9,544 nt of DNA from Ruminococcus flavefaciens (GTDB lineage Bacteria > Bacillota_A > Clostridia > Oscillospirales > Ruminococcaceae), in assembly GCA_004556875.1 (NCBI GenBank), contig SFFP01000060.1, positions 1 to 9,544 on the forward strand. The letters are read 5' to 3'. Both the position numbers and the translations under genes were made by a program. A model generated the notes under the pieces. The model was given only the letters and a program-made list of their open reading frames with translations. It searched no databases and was not told the origin of the DNA. Below, one piece after another: positions 1 through 7,400 of this stretch (positions are counted from its first letter, which is position 1; the number at the start of each line of letters is the position of its first letter).

Positions 1-53
1 TCCTCGCATGGACATATATCTCCATCGAGAAGAGACGCTGGAACAGGGGGTAA
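1..53 (+). CDS. C-terminal end of a probable ABC-2 type permease (partial)
   Basis: Reading from base 3, an open frame gives a tail ending ISIEKRRWNRG and a TAA stop at 51-53; the rest of the gene lies before the window. A short aromatic and aliphatic stretch followed by a basic EKRRW-type tail is typical of the cytoplasmic end of ABC-2 permeases that precede GldG-family genes. The stop lies 6 bases before the next ATG, so the two genes are surely co-transcribed. The family call rests mainly on this neighbourhood (permease, GldG, DUF4340), because only about 16 residues are visible. Confidence 0.55.
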   Translation, partial: LAWTYISIEKRRWNRG

Positions 54-59
54 GCCGAC

Positions 60-1565
60 ATGAAGAAGAAAAAGAATTTTTCGGGCACTATAGCTCTTAT
101 AACTGCCCTTCTCATACTTGTTATATTCATACCGATAAACATTATCGCAAGCTATTACGATAAAGGTTTCGATATGACACCTTCAAAGAAATACACTCTC
201 AGCGAACAGACAAAAAAGCTCATCGCTGAAAATTCCGACAAACATATAGATATCTACTATCTTTCGCTCCTCAAATATTTCAACGAGGCAGACGCTTCAG
301 AATTTCTTCCATTATATCATACTCTCACACAGCTTGGCGAGTATGACAACATCAAGCTCACCTGCTTTGAGCCAAATGAAAATGCCGCTCTCGCATCCGA
401 GCTCGACCCTGAAGGAGTTCTCGGAACAGCAAACGGTGATATCTTTGTAAAATGCAACAACGTCATCAAAAAGGTAAACCACGCAAAGGTATTCCAGCAG
501 AGTCAGGACGGTGTGCGTCAGTACGCAGGTGAAGAGCTTATCTCTGCCGCAATATCAATATGCACAAAAGGTTCTCTCCCGACAATATACTTCCTCACAG
601 GTCACGGTGAAAAGTCTATAAACGACAACTTCTCTATCTACGCTTCACAGCTCAAGTCAAATGACTATGACGTTCAGGAGCTTGACCTTGACAAGGCAGG
701 TGCTATCCCCGACAACGCAAGCATCATCTACCTTGCAGGTCCTCAGAAAGACATCACAGACAAGGAAAGAGATCTCCTCAACGATTACGCTGACAACGGC
801 GGTTCGCTTTCATTCCTTATCGACCCCTGTGACACTGAGGGACGCTTCTACAACATAGAGGCTGTAATGGAAAAGTTCGGACTTATCCTCGATTACAACT
901 ACGTTACCGAAACTCTCCCTGCAAATATGCTTCAGGACAGAGACTCAAAGCAGAGCGAGAATTACTTCCGCGTTGAGTACCCTGCAGGCGGAAGATACAA
1001 CGATGAATTCACGGAAGACCTTACATCAGACCTTAATGATCTTATAAACAACGGTGCTTATATAGCAGGTATCACCAATACCCGAAGCCTCACCGAGATC
1101 CCCGAAGACAGCTTCCCGGGCGCGGCTTATACAGAGCGTTCTTCAATAATCAAGAACATCAATTCAGAGTCAGGCTATACCACAGTCAGCAAGGCAATGG
1201 GCGGTGATGAAGTAACAGCACAGCAGGCTAACGAAATGCTCACAGGTCTTGACCTTGACTTCGGCTACTACTCTTACAACAAGACATCAGGCGGAAAAAT
1301 GGTTGTCATCGGAACGTCCGCTATCATCGACAGCGAGGTAATCGCTCCGTCTGTCAGCGGTACACAGATGCTTGCACTTTTCAGCAACACATGGCTGTAT
1401 GACAGTGATATAAAGTTCGGCGTAGGAAACAAGTTCAATTCTTATGACTACATGACATTCAAGGACTCAAAGGAAGCTACTTCCGTTATGGTTATAGTAT
1501 ACGTTATACCTGCGATCATCGCGATCATTGGTATCGGCGTATGGCTTAAAAGGAGATATTCCTGA
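60..1565 (+). CDS. GldG-family membrane-anchored protein of an ABC-type export system
   Basis: The 501-residue protein has an N-terminal membrane anchor (about residues 11-32) after a KKKK cluster, a long extracytoplasmic region and a second membrane helix near the C-terminus (about 475-497) ending in KRRYS. This one-helix-at-each-end layout is that of GldG / ABC-type uncharacterised transport proteins (PF09822). The motif TGHGE at 180-184 and the segment around 225-257 (LAGPQ ... NGGSLSFLIDP) are characteristic of the family. GldG works with a permease and an ATPase in gliding Bacteroidetes; in Firmicutes its substrate and role are unknown. A GGGGG run at 46-50 serves as ribosome binding site, 9 bases before the ATG. 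The stop overlaps the next start by one base (TGATG), implying translational coupling. No truncation or frameshift is seen. Confidence 0.8.
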   Translation: MKKKKNFSGTIALITALLILVIFIPINIIASYYDKGFDMTPSKKYTLSEQTKKLIAENSDKHIDIYYLSLLKYFNEADASEFLPLYHTLTQLGEYDNIKLTCFEPNENAALASELDPEGVLGTANGDIFVKCNNVIKKVNHAKVFQQSQDGVRQYAGEELISAAISICTKGSLPTIYFLTGHGEKSINDNFSIYASQLKSNDYDVQELDLDKAGAIPDNASIIYLAGPQKDITDKERDLLNDYADNGGSLSFLIDPCDTEGRFYNIEAVMEKFGLILDYNYVTETLPANMLQDRDSKQSENYFRVEYPAGGRYNDEFTEDLTSDLNDLINNGAYIAGITNTRSLTEIPEDSFPGAAYTERSSIIKNINSESGYTTVSKAMGGDEVTAQQANEMLTGLDLDFGYYSYNKTSGGKMVVIGTSAIIDSEVIAPSVSGTQMLALFSNTWLYDSDIKFGVGNKFNSYDYMTFKDSKEATSVMVIVYVIPAIIAIIGIGVWLKRRYS

Positions 1566-2935
1566 TGAAAAAACCTATTATCGCACTTATCATTCTGCTT
1601 ATAATCGCAGGCGGCTCTGTCGGAGCTTTAATGGCTGTAAAGAATAAGCAGAACAAGGAAAAACAGCACAAAGCCGCAGATGTGGCTGACAATAAGCTTT
1701 TCAGCTTTGATCCGTACAGCGTCACAAAGATAGTATTTTCCAAAGGTGACGAGGTTTATACAGCTGAAAAGAATGACGATTTATGGAAGCTTGACAACGA
1801 AGAATTCAAGCTTGACCAGACCTATTATCAGCTCATATGCTCATATCTTTCAGATCTTACAGCAGATACAAAATACGGCGAAGTCACAGACGACAAGCTC
1901 AAAATGTACGGTCTTGATGCTCCCGATAAGATCGAGGTGACCGATCCTTCGGGCACTCATACCATCTATGTGGGAAACGAAAGTCCTACAGGTGAGTATT
2001 ACTACGTTACCGTTGACGGCAAGAACAACGTCTATGCTATAGATGCAGAGCGCGGAAGCGTTTTAAAGCTTGACAGACTGCTGCTCAAGGATAAAATGAT
2101 AGTTCCTTATTCACTGTATGATATCAAGGAATTCACAAGCTATAAGGACGGTAAGAAGTTATGTGACCTTACCTACGATCCCGACACTCAGAAATGGTCG
2201 CTTCCTGATGAGTATTCCGGTATCGAGCTTGATCAGACCGCTGTAACTGCGGCTCTGAATGATCTTGTCCGTCTCGAAGCTGTTGAAATGCTTGACGAAA
2301 AGCTTGACGATCCTAAAAAATACGGATTTGACAAACCAACAGGAGAAGCTGTTATCAAGGGAATTGACGGCACTGAGCGTCACCTCCTCATGAGCACAAA
2401 TGAGGACGACCCTACATACTGTTTCATACTCGTAGACGATGAACAGGTCGAGCTTTATTACAAGGGCGACCTCGATATCATACAGTCAGAGCCTTATGAC
2501 TACATCGTTAAGAATTATGTTTGTGCGACCGCATATGATATAAGCGGCTTCAGCTTCAGCTACATAGACAACAAAGACACCTGCGAAATTGATATCGAGA
2601 ATATGGACTGCAAGTATAACGGCAAAACTATTGATTTTGACTCAGGTGAGAATTATGTTTCATTCAACAACTTCTTCAGCGCATTCTCCGTTCTCAAGTT
2701 ATCAGGCACAGAAGTTGATGCAAAACCTGAGCTGAAAGATCCTGTTATGACGGCAGAATTCAAATTCAAAGAGGGCGGCAGCCTCAAGATCGACCTTGTA
2801 AAGGGCGAAGATTCAAAATACTATGTGTTCCGCGACGGAAAGTATATCGGAGCTTACGTTGACGAGGCAATGCTTACAGGAAGAAATTCACTCAGTGAAT
2901 TCTACATCAAGTTCAAAAAGCTTGCAGGCTTATAA
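1565..2935 (+). CDS. DUF4340 domain protein, membrane-anchored, partner of the GldG-family protein
   Basis: The 456-residue protein starts MKKPII and has a single N-terminal hydrophobic helix (about 4-26) followed by a KNKQNKEKQHK basic and polar stretch, so it is probably an anchored protein facing outward. The body carries two related blocks, one around YGLDAPDK (from residue 115) and one around YGFDKPTG (from 253). Such repeated YGLD.P motifs mark DUF4340 proteins, which regularly follow GldG-type genes. AAGGAG at 1550-1555 lies 9 bases before the ATG, which overlaps the preceding stop. It is the last gene of the operon, as a terminator hairpin follows 7 bases after the stop. Biochemical function is unknown; a structural or substrate-handling role beside the permease is inferred from context only. 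Confidence 0.8.
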   Translation: MKKPIIALIILLIIAGGSVGALMAVKNKQNKEKQHKAADVADNKLFSFDPYSVTKIVFSKGDEVYTAEKNDDLWKLDNEEFKLDQTYYQLICSYLSDLTADTKYGEVTDDKLKMYGLDAPDKIEVTDPSGTHTIYVGNESPTGEYYYVTVDGKNNVYAIDAERGSVLKLDRLLLKDKMIVPYSLYDIKEFTSYKDGKKLCDLTYDPDTQKWSLPDEYSGIELDQTAVTAALNDLVRLEAVEMLDEKLDDPKKYGFDKPTGEAVIKGIDGTERHLLMSTNEDDPTYCFILVDDEQVELYYKGDLDIIQSEPYDYIVKNYVCATAYDISGFSFSYIDNKDTCEIDIENMDCKYNGKTIDFDSGENYVSFNNFFSAFSVLKLSGTEVDAKPELKDPVMTAEFKFKEGGSLKIDLVKGEDSKYYVFRDGKYIGAYVDEAMLTGRNSLSEFYIKFKKLAGL

Positions 2936-2942
2936 TGCAAAG

Positions 2943-2973
2943 GGCAGCATCATTTTCAGATGCTGCCTTTTTT
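2943..2973 (+). terminator. Rho-independent terminator after the DUF4340 gene, shared with spoIIID
   Basis: A 9-bp perfect stem (GGCAGCATC at 2943-2951, GATGCTGCC at 2959-2967) with a 7-nt loop is followed by six Ts at 2968-2973. The spoIIID stop codon (2972-2974, minus strand) abuts it, and on the minus strand the hairpin is followed by CCTTTG, a shorter T run. It is therefore strong for the plus strand and may also work weakly for the convergent spoIIID. Confidence 0.9.
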
Positions 2974-3250
2974 ATTTGTATATATTCTTTTTCCTGCGGC
3001 AGGCTATCTCGGCATATTTCCGCTTTGTCGCAAGACCTCCGCGGATATGCCTCTCCTGCTTGTTTATTTCAAGTATATCCTTGACCTGTGAGTAAAGCTC
3101 AGGGTCTTCCTGTTTCAGCCTTTCGCTTACATCTTTGTGAACTGTGCTCTTTGAGATGCCGAAGTTTTTAGCAGCTCCGCGGACAGTTGTCCTGTTTTCG
3201 ATAATATACCTTCCGAGCATGACCGCACGCCCTTCTGGCTGTGTTTTCAA
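2972..3250 (-). CDS. spoIIID: Sporulation transcription factor SpoIIID (stage III sporulation protein D)
   Basis: The 92-residue product is a small helix-turn-helix DNA-binding protein that in Bacillus adjusts sigma-E and sigma-K gene expression in the mother cell. The helix-turn-helix covers about residues 22-41, with the recognition helix GISKSTVHKD (31-40) close to the Bacillus GVSKSTVHKD from memory. The conserved HIRGGLATK segment follows at 68-76 and a basic tail (RRKKNIYK) ends the protein. I chose the TTG at 3250-3248 because AGAGGTGA (3263-3256) ends five bases upstream of it and the resulting length is near the usual 93 residues. An ATG at 3274 would add eight residues, but they would be encoded by the ribosome binding site itself. 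It is divergent from spoVAC. Confidence 0.93.
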   Translation of the reverse strand: MKTQPEGRAVMLGRYIIENRTTVRGAAKNFGISKSTVHKDVSERLKQEDPELYSQVKDILEINKQERHIRGGLATKRKYAEIACRRKKNIYK

Positions 3251-3265
3251 ACATATCACCTCTTT

Positions 3266-3289
3266 CATATACATTTACTAATGTATATG
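3266..3289. repeat. Perfect 10-bp inverted repeat in the spoIIID leader
   Basis: CATATACATT (3266-3275) and AATGTATATG (3280-3289) are exact reverse complements separated by TACT. In the spoIIID direction the hairpin ends 3 bases before the AGAGGTGA ribosome binding site. It could be an operator in the divergent intergenic region or an mRNA hairpin. The minus-strand string TATACATT also resembles a sigma-E -10 (CATACANT), but I find no convincing -35 at the right distance. Confidence 0.7.
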
Positions 3290-3355
3290 CCGAAGATATC
3301 ATATGTAAGAACTAAGAAACGACAGCTATATTCACGATATGTATAAAAAAACAAT

Positions 3356-3377
3356 TTCCGCAGATAATACTGCGGAA
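3356..3377 (+). promoter_or_regulatory. Perfect 8-bp hairpin overlapping the spoVAC ribosome binding site
   Basis: TTCCGCAG (3356-3363) and CTGCGGAA (3370-3377) pair perfectly around the loop ATAATA. The last two As of the stem are the first two bases of the AAGGAG ribosome binding site (3376-3381), so folding leaves only GGAG free. This geometry could modulate spoVAC translation; that role is inference. Confidence 0.6.
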
Positions 3378-3389
3378 GGAGCTGATAAT

Positions 3390-3830
3390 ATGAAAATAAC
3401 ACCTGAGCTTTACAGCGATATGACACGGCAGGCTTCGCCCAAATCAAACTATAAAGCAAATATCGCCTTTGCATTTCTTGTGGGCGGAACTATATGTGCT
3501 CTCGGAGAGATACTTCTGACCTTATTTGAGGCATACGGCCTTGAACGTACAGAAGCAGGCACATGGACTTCAATTATACTCGTCGGACTAAGCTCTCTGT
3601 GCACAGGCTTCGGCTGGTATCAGAAGCTTGCCAAACACGCAGGTGCAGGCACTCTTGTACCTATCACAGGCTTTTCAAATGCCATAAGCTCTTCTGCTAT
3701 CGAGGCAAAATCAGAGGGACTTATCCTCGGCGTGGGCGCAAAGATATTCACCATTGCAGGGCCTGTCATACTCTACGGCTGTACCGCCGCAGCTGCATAC
3801 GGACTAATATATTACTTGTTTTTGAGTTAA
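3390..3830 (+). CDS. spoVAC: Stage V sporulation protein AC (SpoVAC), spore membrane channel component
   Basis: The 146-residue integral membrane protein belongs to the SpoVA channel that moves dipicolinic acid across the spore inner membrane; Bacillus SpoVAC has been described as a mechanosensitive channel. The N-terminus MKITPELYSDMTRQ..PKSNY is followed by membrane segments at about 23-47, 57-78 and 110-143. The conserved stretch AGAGTLVPITGFSNAI and the block EGLILGVGAKIFTIAGPVI between them are family hallmarks. Length matches the usual 150. AAGGAG at 3376-3381, 8 bases before ATG 3390, decides the start; an in-frame ATG at 3339 would extend it by 17 residues but has no ribosome binding site. 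It is divergent from spoIIID. Unusually, spoVAD and spoVAE do not follow. No clear sigma-G promoter was found. Confidence 0.92.
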   Translation: MKITPELYSDMTRQASPKSNYKANIAFAFLVGGTICALGEILLTLFEAYGLERTEAGTWTSIILVGLSSLCTGFGWYQKLAKHAGAGTLVPITGFSNAISSSAIEAKSEGLILGVGAKIFTIAGPVILYGCTAAAAYGLIYYLFLS

Positions 3831-3974
3831 TAGTGCTTAGCGTTCAGCCTCAGCCTTCTGCCAATAGTCTCAAGCTATCTCGCTGTGATACTATTTTATC
3901 GTCTATCCCCTCGCGGCGGTAAATCCGAACGCCACAAAGCTTTACCGCAGAGCAAGTGAGCGCAGGCACTGCAC
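3831..3974. other. Non-coding stretch behind spoVAC
   Basis: No credible gene is seen on either strand. The only structure is the inverted repeat at 3916-3948. Nothing resembles the start of spoVAD, so a decayed partner gene is not supported. Confidence 0.6.
3916..3948. repeat. 8-bp perfect inverted repeat downstream of spoVAC
   Basis: GCGGTAAA (3916-3923) and TTTACCGC (3941-3948) are exact reverse complements separated by 17 bases, with no T run on either side. It is not a normal terminator; it might be a 3' end hairpin of the spoVAC message. Function unknown. Confidence 0.45.
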
Positions 3975-3975
3975 G

Positions 3976-4006
3976 CAAAAAAATAAGCAGGGCATATGCC
4001 CTGCTT
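3976..4006 (-). terminator. Rho-independent terminator of the candidate sRNA
   Basis: AAGCAGGGC (3985-3993) and GCCCTGCTT (3998-4006) form a 9-bp stem with the loop ATAT. In the minus direction it is followed by ATTTTTTTGC, seven Ts in a row, which is the ideal layout. In the plus direction only GTTT follows, so it may also end spoVAC read-through, less strongly. Confidence 0.85.
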
Positions 4007-4096
4007 GTTTAGATAAACAGATGAAAATAAATATGTGTAGAACAAAAGAAAGGAGACAACAAAACGAGTGTTAATAATTAAGAATTATTTAACACT
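3976..4096 (-). ncRNA. Candidate small regulatory RNA, about 120 nt, divergent from nifJ
   Basis: Everything needed for a free-standing bacterial sRNA is present in the right order. A TTGACG-17-TATAAT promoter predicts +1 at 4096, exactly the first base of a 5' hairpin. There AGUGUUAA pairs with UUAACACU and inner AAUAAUU-type arms extend the stem with one bulged A (4096-4067). A 60-nt linker (4066-4007) follows, nearly free of secondary structure, containing the pyrimidine-rich GUUGUCUCCUUUCUUUUG around 4059-4042. The RNA ends in a 9-bp terminator hairpin and a UAUUUUUUU-like tail (to about 3976). No ATG with a ribosome binding site exists in it, so it is probably non-coding. The exposed CUCCUUUC is complementary to Shine-Dalgarno sequences, as in C-rich-loop sRNAs of Firmicutes such as RoxS/RsaE. 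I do not recognise a named family. Confidence 0.6.
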
Positions 4097-4102
4097 ATAG
4101 AT

Positions 4103-4131
4103 ATTATACCGTATTTAAGCTATTTCGTCAA
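4103..4131 (-). promoter_or_regulatory. Sigma-A-type promoter for the candidate sRNA
   Basis: On the minus strand TTGACG (4131-4126) and TATAAT (4108-4103) are 17 bases apart, with predicted +1 at 4096. That is 11 of 12 consensus bases at ideal spacing. There is no minus-strand protein gene between here and spoIIID, more than 800 bases away. Confidence 0.75.
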
Positions 4132-4147
4132 GCAAATCCTTAAACTT

Positions 4148-4176
4148 TTGTAAATATGCACAACTTTGAGTATAAT
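4148..4176 (+). promoter_or_regulatory. Second, upstream sigma-A-like promoter facing nifJ
   Basis: TTGTAA (4148-4153) and TATAAT (4171-4176) are separated by 17 bases, giving a predicted +1 near 4183. It would give nifJ a leader of roughly 260 nt. No terminator lies between it and nifJ. In an AT-rich intergenic region this could be chance. Confidence 0.4.
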
Positions 4177-4331
4177 TTATACCACATTTCTCACAATATA
4201 ATCACCAAAAATACTGACAGGTGTACAATTTTGAAGTAAAACAACTCAGAAAAGATTGACAAATTGGCGTAATATAGGCAATCTGCCAAAAATTATTCTG
4301 ATAAATTTGTAACAAAGAATTAAAAAAGGTG

Positions 4332-4360
4332 TTTACAAAATTTTTGTTTTGTGATATAAT
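4332..4360 (+). promoter_or_regulatory. Main nifJ promoter
   Basis: TTTACA (4332-4337) and TATAAT (4355-4360) are 17 bases apart, with a TG one base before the -10 (extended -10). The predicted +1 is near 4367, leaving an 80-nt leader. A 13-bp palindrome, ACAAAA-T-TTTTGT (4335-4347), overlaps the -35 and spacer and could be an operator. Confidence 0.8.
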
Positions 4361-4380
4361 GTTTTAGTAGTTATACATGG

Positions 4381-4401
4381 TTAACGTTTGACCCGTTAAA
4401 C
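4381..4401 (+). promoter_or_regulatory. Overlapping inverted repeats in the nifJ leader
   Basis: TTAACG (4381-4386) and CGTTAA (4394-4399) are perfect reverse complements with a 7-base spacer. Overlapping them, GTTTGAC-CC-GTTAAAC (4386-4401) is a 6-of-7 palindrome. They begin about 14 bases after the predicted +1, a usual position for a repressor site. They do not match the Rex consensus arrangement (TTGTTAA...TTAACAA). Role unproven. Confidence 0.4.
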
Positions 4402-4446
4402 ATTCCTATAACCCTATTTTTAATACTATTTTAGGAGGTCATTCCT

Positions 4447-7400
4447 ATGGCAATCAAAAGAAAAATGAAAACCATGGACGGTAACAACGCTGCCGCATAT
4501 GTTTCTTATGCCTTCACGGAAGTTGCTGGTATCTACCCAATCACACCTTCCAGCCCTATGGCAGACTATGTTGATCAGTGGTCCGCTCAGGGTGTCAAGA
4601 ACATTTTCGGTACTACCGTTAAGGTTGAGGAGATGCAGTCCGAAGCCGGTGCAGCCGGTACTGTTCACGGTTCTCTGAACGCTGGTGCTCTTACCACAAC
4701 CTATACTGCTTCTCAGGGTCTTCTCCTCATGATCCCGAATATGTACAAGATCGCCGGCGAGCTGCTTCCATGCGTGTTCCACGTTTCTGCACGCTGCGTA
4801 GCTTCTCACGCACTTAACATCTTCGGCGACCACTCTGACGTTTATGCTTGCCGTCAGACCGGTTTTGCAATGCTCGCTGAGACAAATCCGCAGGAAGTTA
4901 TGGATCTTGCTGCTGTTGCTCATCTCGCTACCATCAAGAGCCGTGTTCCTTTCATCAACTTCTTCGATGGTTTCCGTACATCACACGAGATCCAGAAGAT
5001 CGAGATCTGGGATTACGAAGATCTCAAGGAAATGTGCGATATGGATGCTGTTAAGGCATTCCGTGACCGTGCTCTCAATCCTGAGAATCCTACAATGCGC
5101 GGTTCTCACGAGAACGGAGATATCTTCTTCCAGCACCGTGAGGCTTGCAACTCCTACTACAACGCTGTTCCCGGAATCGTTGAGGAGTACATGAACAAGG
5201 TAAATGCAAAGCTCGGTACAGACTACAAGCTCTTCAACTACTACGGTGCTGCTGATGCAGAGCGCGTAATCGTTGCTATGGGTTCGATCTGTGACGTTGC
5301 AGAGGAAGTTATCGACTACATGAACAAGAACGGTGAGAAGGTTGGTCTCGTTAAGGTTCGCCTGTTCCGTCCTTTCTCAGCTGAAAAGCTCGTTGAGGCA
5401 ATCCCTGCAACAGCAAAGAAGATCGCTGTACTCGACAGAACAAAGGAGCCCGGCTCTCTCGGTGAGCCTCTCTACCTCGATGTAGTAGCTGCTCTCAATG
5501 CTACAGGCAGAACAGGCATCAAGGTTATCGGCGGACGTTACGGTCTCGGTTCCAAGGATACTCCTCCTGCATCTGTATTCGCTGTATATGCTGAGCTCGC
5601 TAAGGCTGATCCTAAGCCACAGTTCACACTCGGTATCGTTGATGACGTTACAAACCTCTCACTTGCTGAGGAAGATGCTCCAAATACAGCAGCAGAAGGC
5701 ACAATCGAGTGCAAGTTCTGGGGTCTCGGCGGTGACGGTACAGTTGGTGCAAACAAAGACTCTATCAAGATCATCGGTGACCACACTGACAAGTACGTTC
5801 AGGCTTACTTCCAGTATGACTCAAAGAAGACCGGCGGTATCACTATCTCACACCTCCGTTTCGGCGATAAGCCAATCAAGAGCCCTTACTACATAAACAA
5901 GGCTGACTTTGTTGCCTGTCATAACCCATCATACATCCTCAAGGGCTACAAGATGGTAAACGATGTAAAGCCGGGCGGTGTATTCCTTATCAACTGCCAG
6001 TGGAAGCCTGAGGAGCTCGATCAGCACCTCACAGCTGATACAAAGCAGTATATCGCAAAGAACAACATCCAGCTCTATCTGGTTAACGCTATAGACCTTG
6101 CACAGGAGATCGGTCTTGGCAAGCGTACAAACACAATTCTCCAGTCTGCATTCTTCTCACTTTCAAAGGTTCTTCCAGAGGCTGAGGCTATCAGCTACAT
6201 GAAGGAAAAGGCTCAGAAGTTCATGAAGAAGGGTATCGAGATCGTTCAGATGAACGAGAAGGCTATCGACGCAGGCGCAAACGCTTATGTCAAGGTAGAT
6301 GTTCCTGCTGAGTGGGCAAATGCTGTTGATAATTCCGCACCTGCTAAGCTCGAGGGTCCAGAGAAGCTCGTCAAGATGGTTGACGGCATCATGAACCCTG
6401 TAGGCAAGATGCTCGGTGACACTCTCCCTGTTTCTGCATTCACAGATCACGTTGATGGTACATTCGAGCAGGGTGCTTCTGCATACGAAAAGCGCGGAGT
6501 TGCTGTTATGGTTCCAGAATGGAATCAGGATACTTGTGCAAAGTGTAACAAGTGTTCATTCGTATGTCCTCACGCAACTATCCGTCCATTCGCTCTGACA
6601 GAGGCTGAGGTTGCTGCTGCTCCTGAAAACATCAAGATCGCTCCTAAGCCGATCGTAAAGAGCGAGTACAAGTACACTCTCGCTGTTTCTGCTATGGACT
6701 GCATGGGCTGCGGCGTATGTATCGGTGTCTGCCCGACTAAGTCACTCAAGATGGTTCCAAGAGAGTCACAGGAGCCACAGCAGGCAGTATTCGATTACTG
6801 TGTTGCTAAGGTTACAGAGAAGGCTGATGTAGCAACTGATGCTAATGTTATCTCCAGCCAGTACAAGAAGCCTCTCCTTGAATTCTCCGGTTCATGTGCA
6901 GGCTGTGCTGAGACTTCATATGCAAGACTCATCACTCAGCTCTTCGGTTCAAGAATGTACATCTCCAACGCAACAGGATGTTCTTCTATCTGGGGCGGTC
7001 CTGCTGCTACATCACCTTACACTGTTGATGCAAACGGCCACGGTCCTGCATGGGCTAACTCACTCTTCGAGGACAACGCTGAGCACGGTCTTGGTATGTA
7101 TCTCGGTCAGAAGGCTATCCGTGAGAGACTCATTGAGGAAGTAAAGGAAATCGCTGCAAGCGACAAGGCTTCTGCAGAGGTTAAGGCTGCTGCTGATGAG
7201 TACCTCGCAACAGTTAACGACGGTGCAAAGAATACAGCTGCAACAGCTGCTCTCGTTGCTGCACTCGAGAAGTGTGACTGCCAGTGCGACAAGAAGTCAG
7301 ATATCCTTGAAAACAAGAACTACCTCTCCAAGAAGTCAGTATGGATCTTCGGCGGTGACGGCTGGGCTTACGATATCGGATTCGGCGGTCTTGACCACGT

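Noticed and set aside
3340..3369. Sigma-G promoter for spoVAC (GTATA, 17 bases, GATAATA)
   Set aside because: The transcript would start inside the ribosome binding site, leaving no leader.
3831..3974. Decayed spoVAD behind spoVAC
   Set aside because: No frame in this stretch shows SpoVAD-like residues.
4067..4096. Rex operator candidate (GTGTTAA ... TTAACAC)
   Set aside because: The half-sites are 14 bases apart, too wide for Rex, and the site matches an sRNA 5' hairpin starting at the predicted +1.
4050..4100. Plus-strand AAGGAG at 4050-4055 followed by a GTG-started 10-codon frame, or a 17-codon frame from ATG 4021
   Set aside because: The GTG is 12 bases from the AAGGAG, too far, and the ATG 4021 frame has no ribosome binding site. 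The bases make better sense as the pyrimidine-rich linker of the minus-strand RNA.
4426..4923. 165-codon open frame on the minus strand over nifJ
   Set aside because: It is antisense to conserved PFOR domain I, with no ribosome binding site or recognisable domain; codon bias of nifJ explains it. The other open frames inside nifJ are rejected for the same reason.
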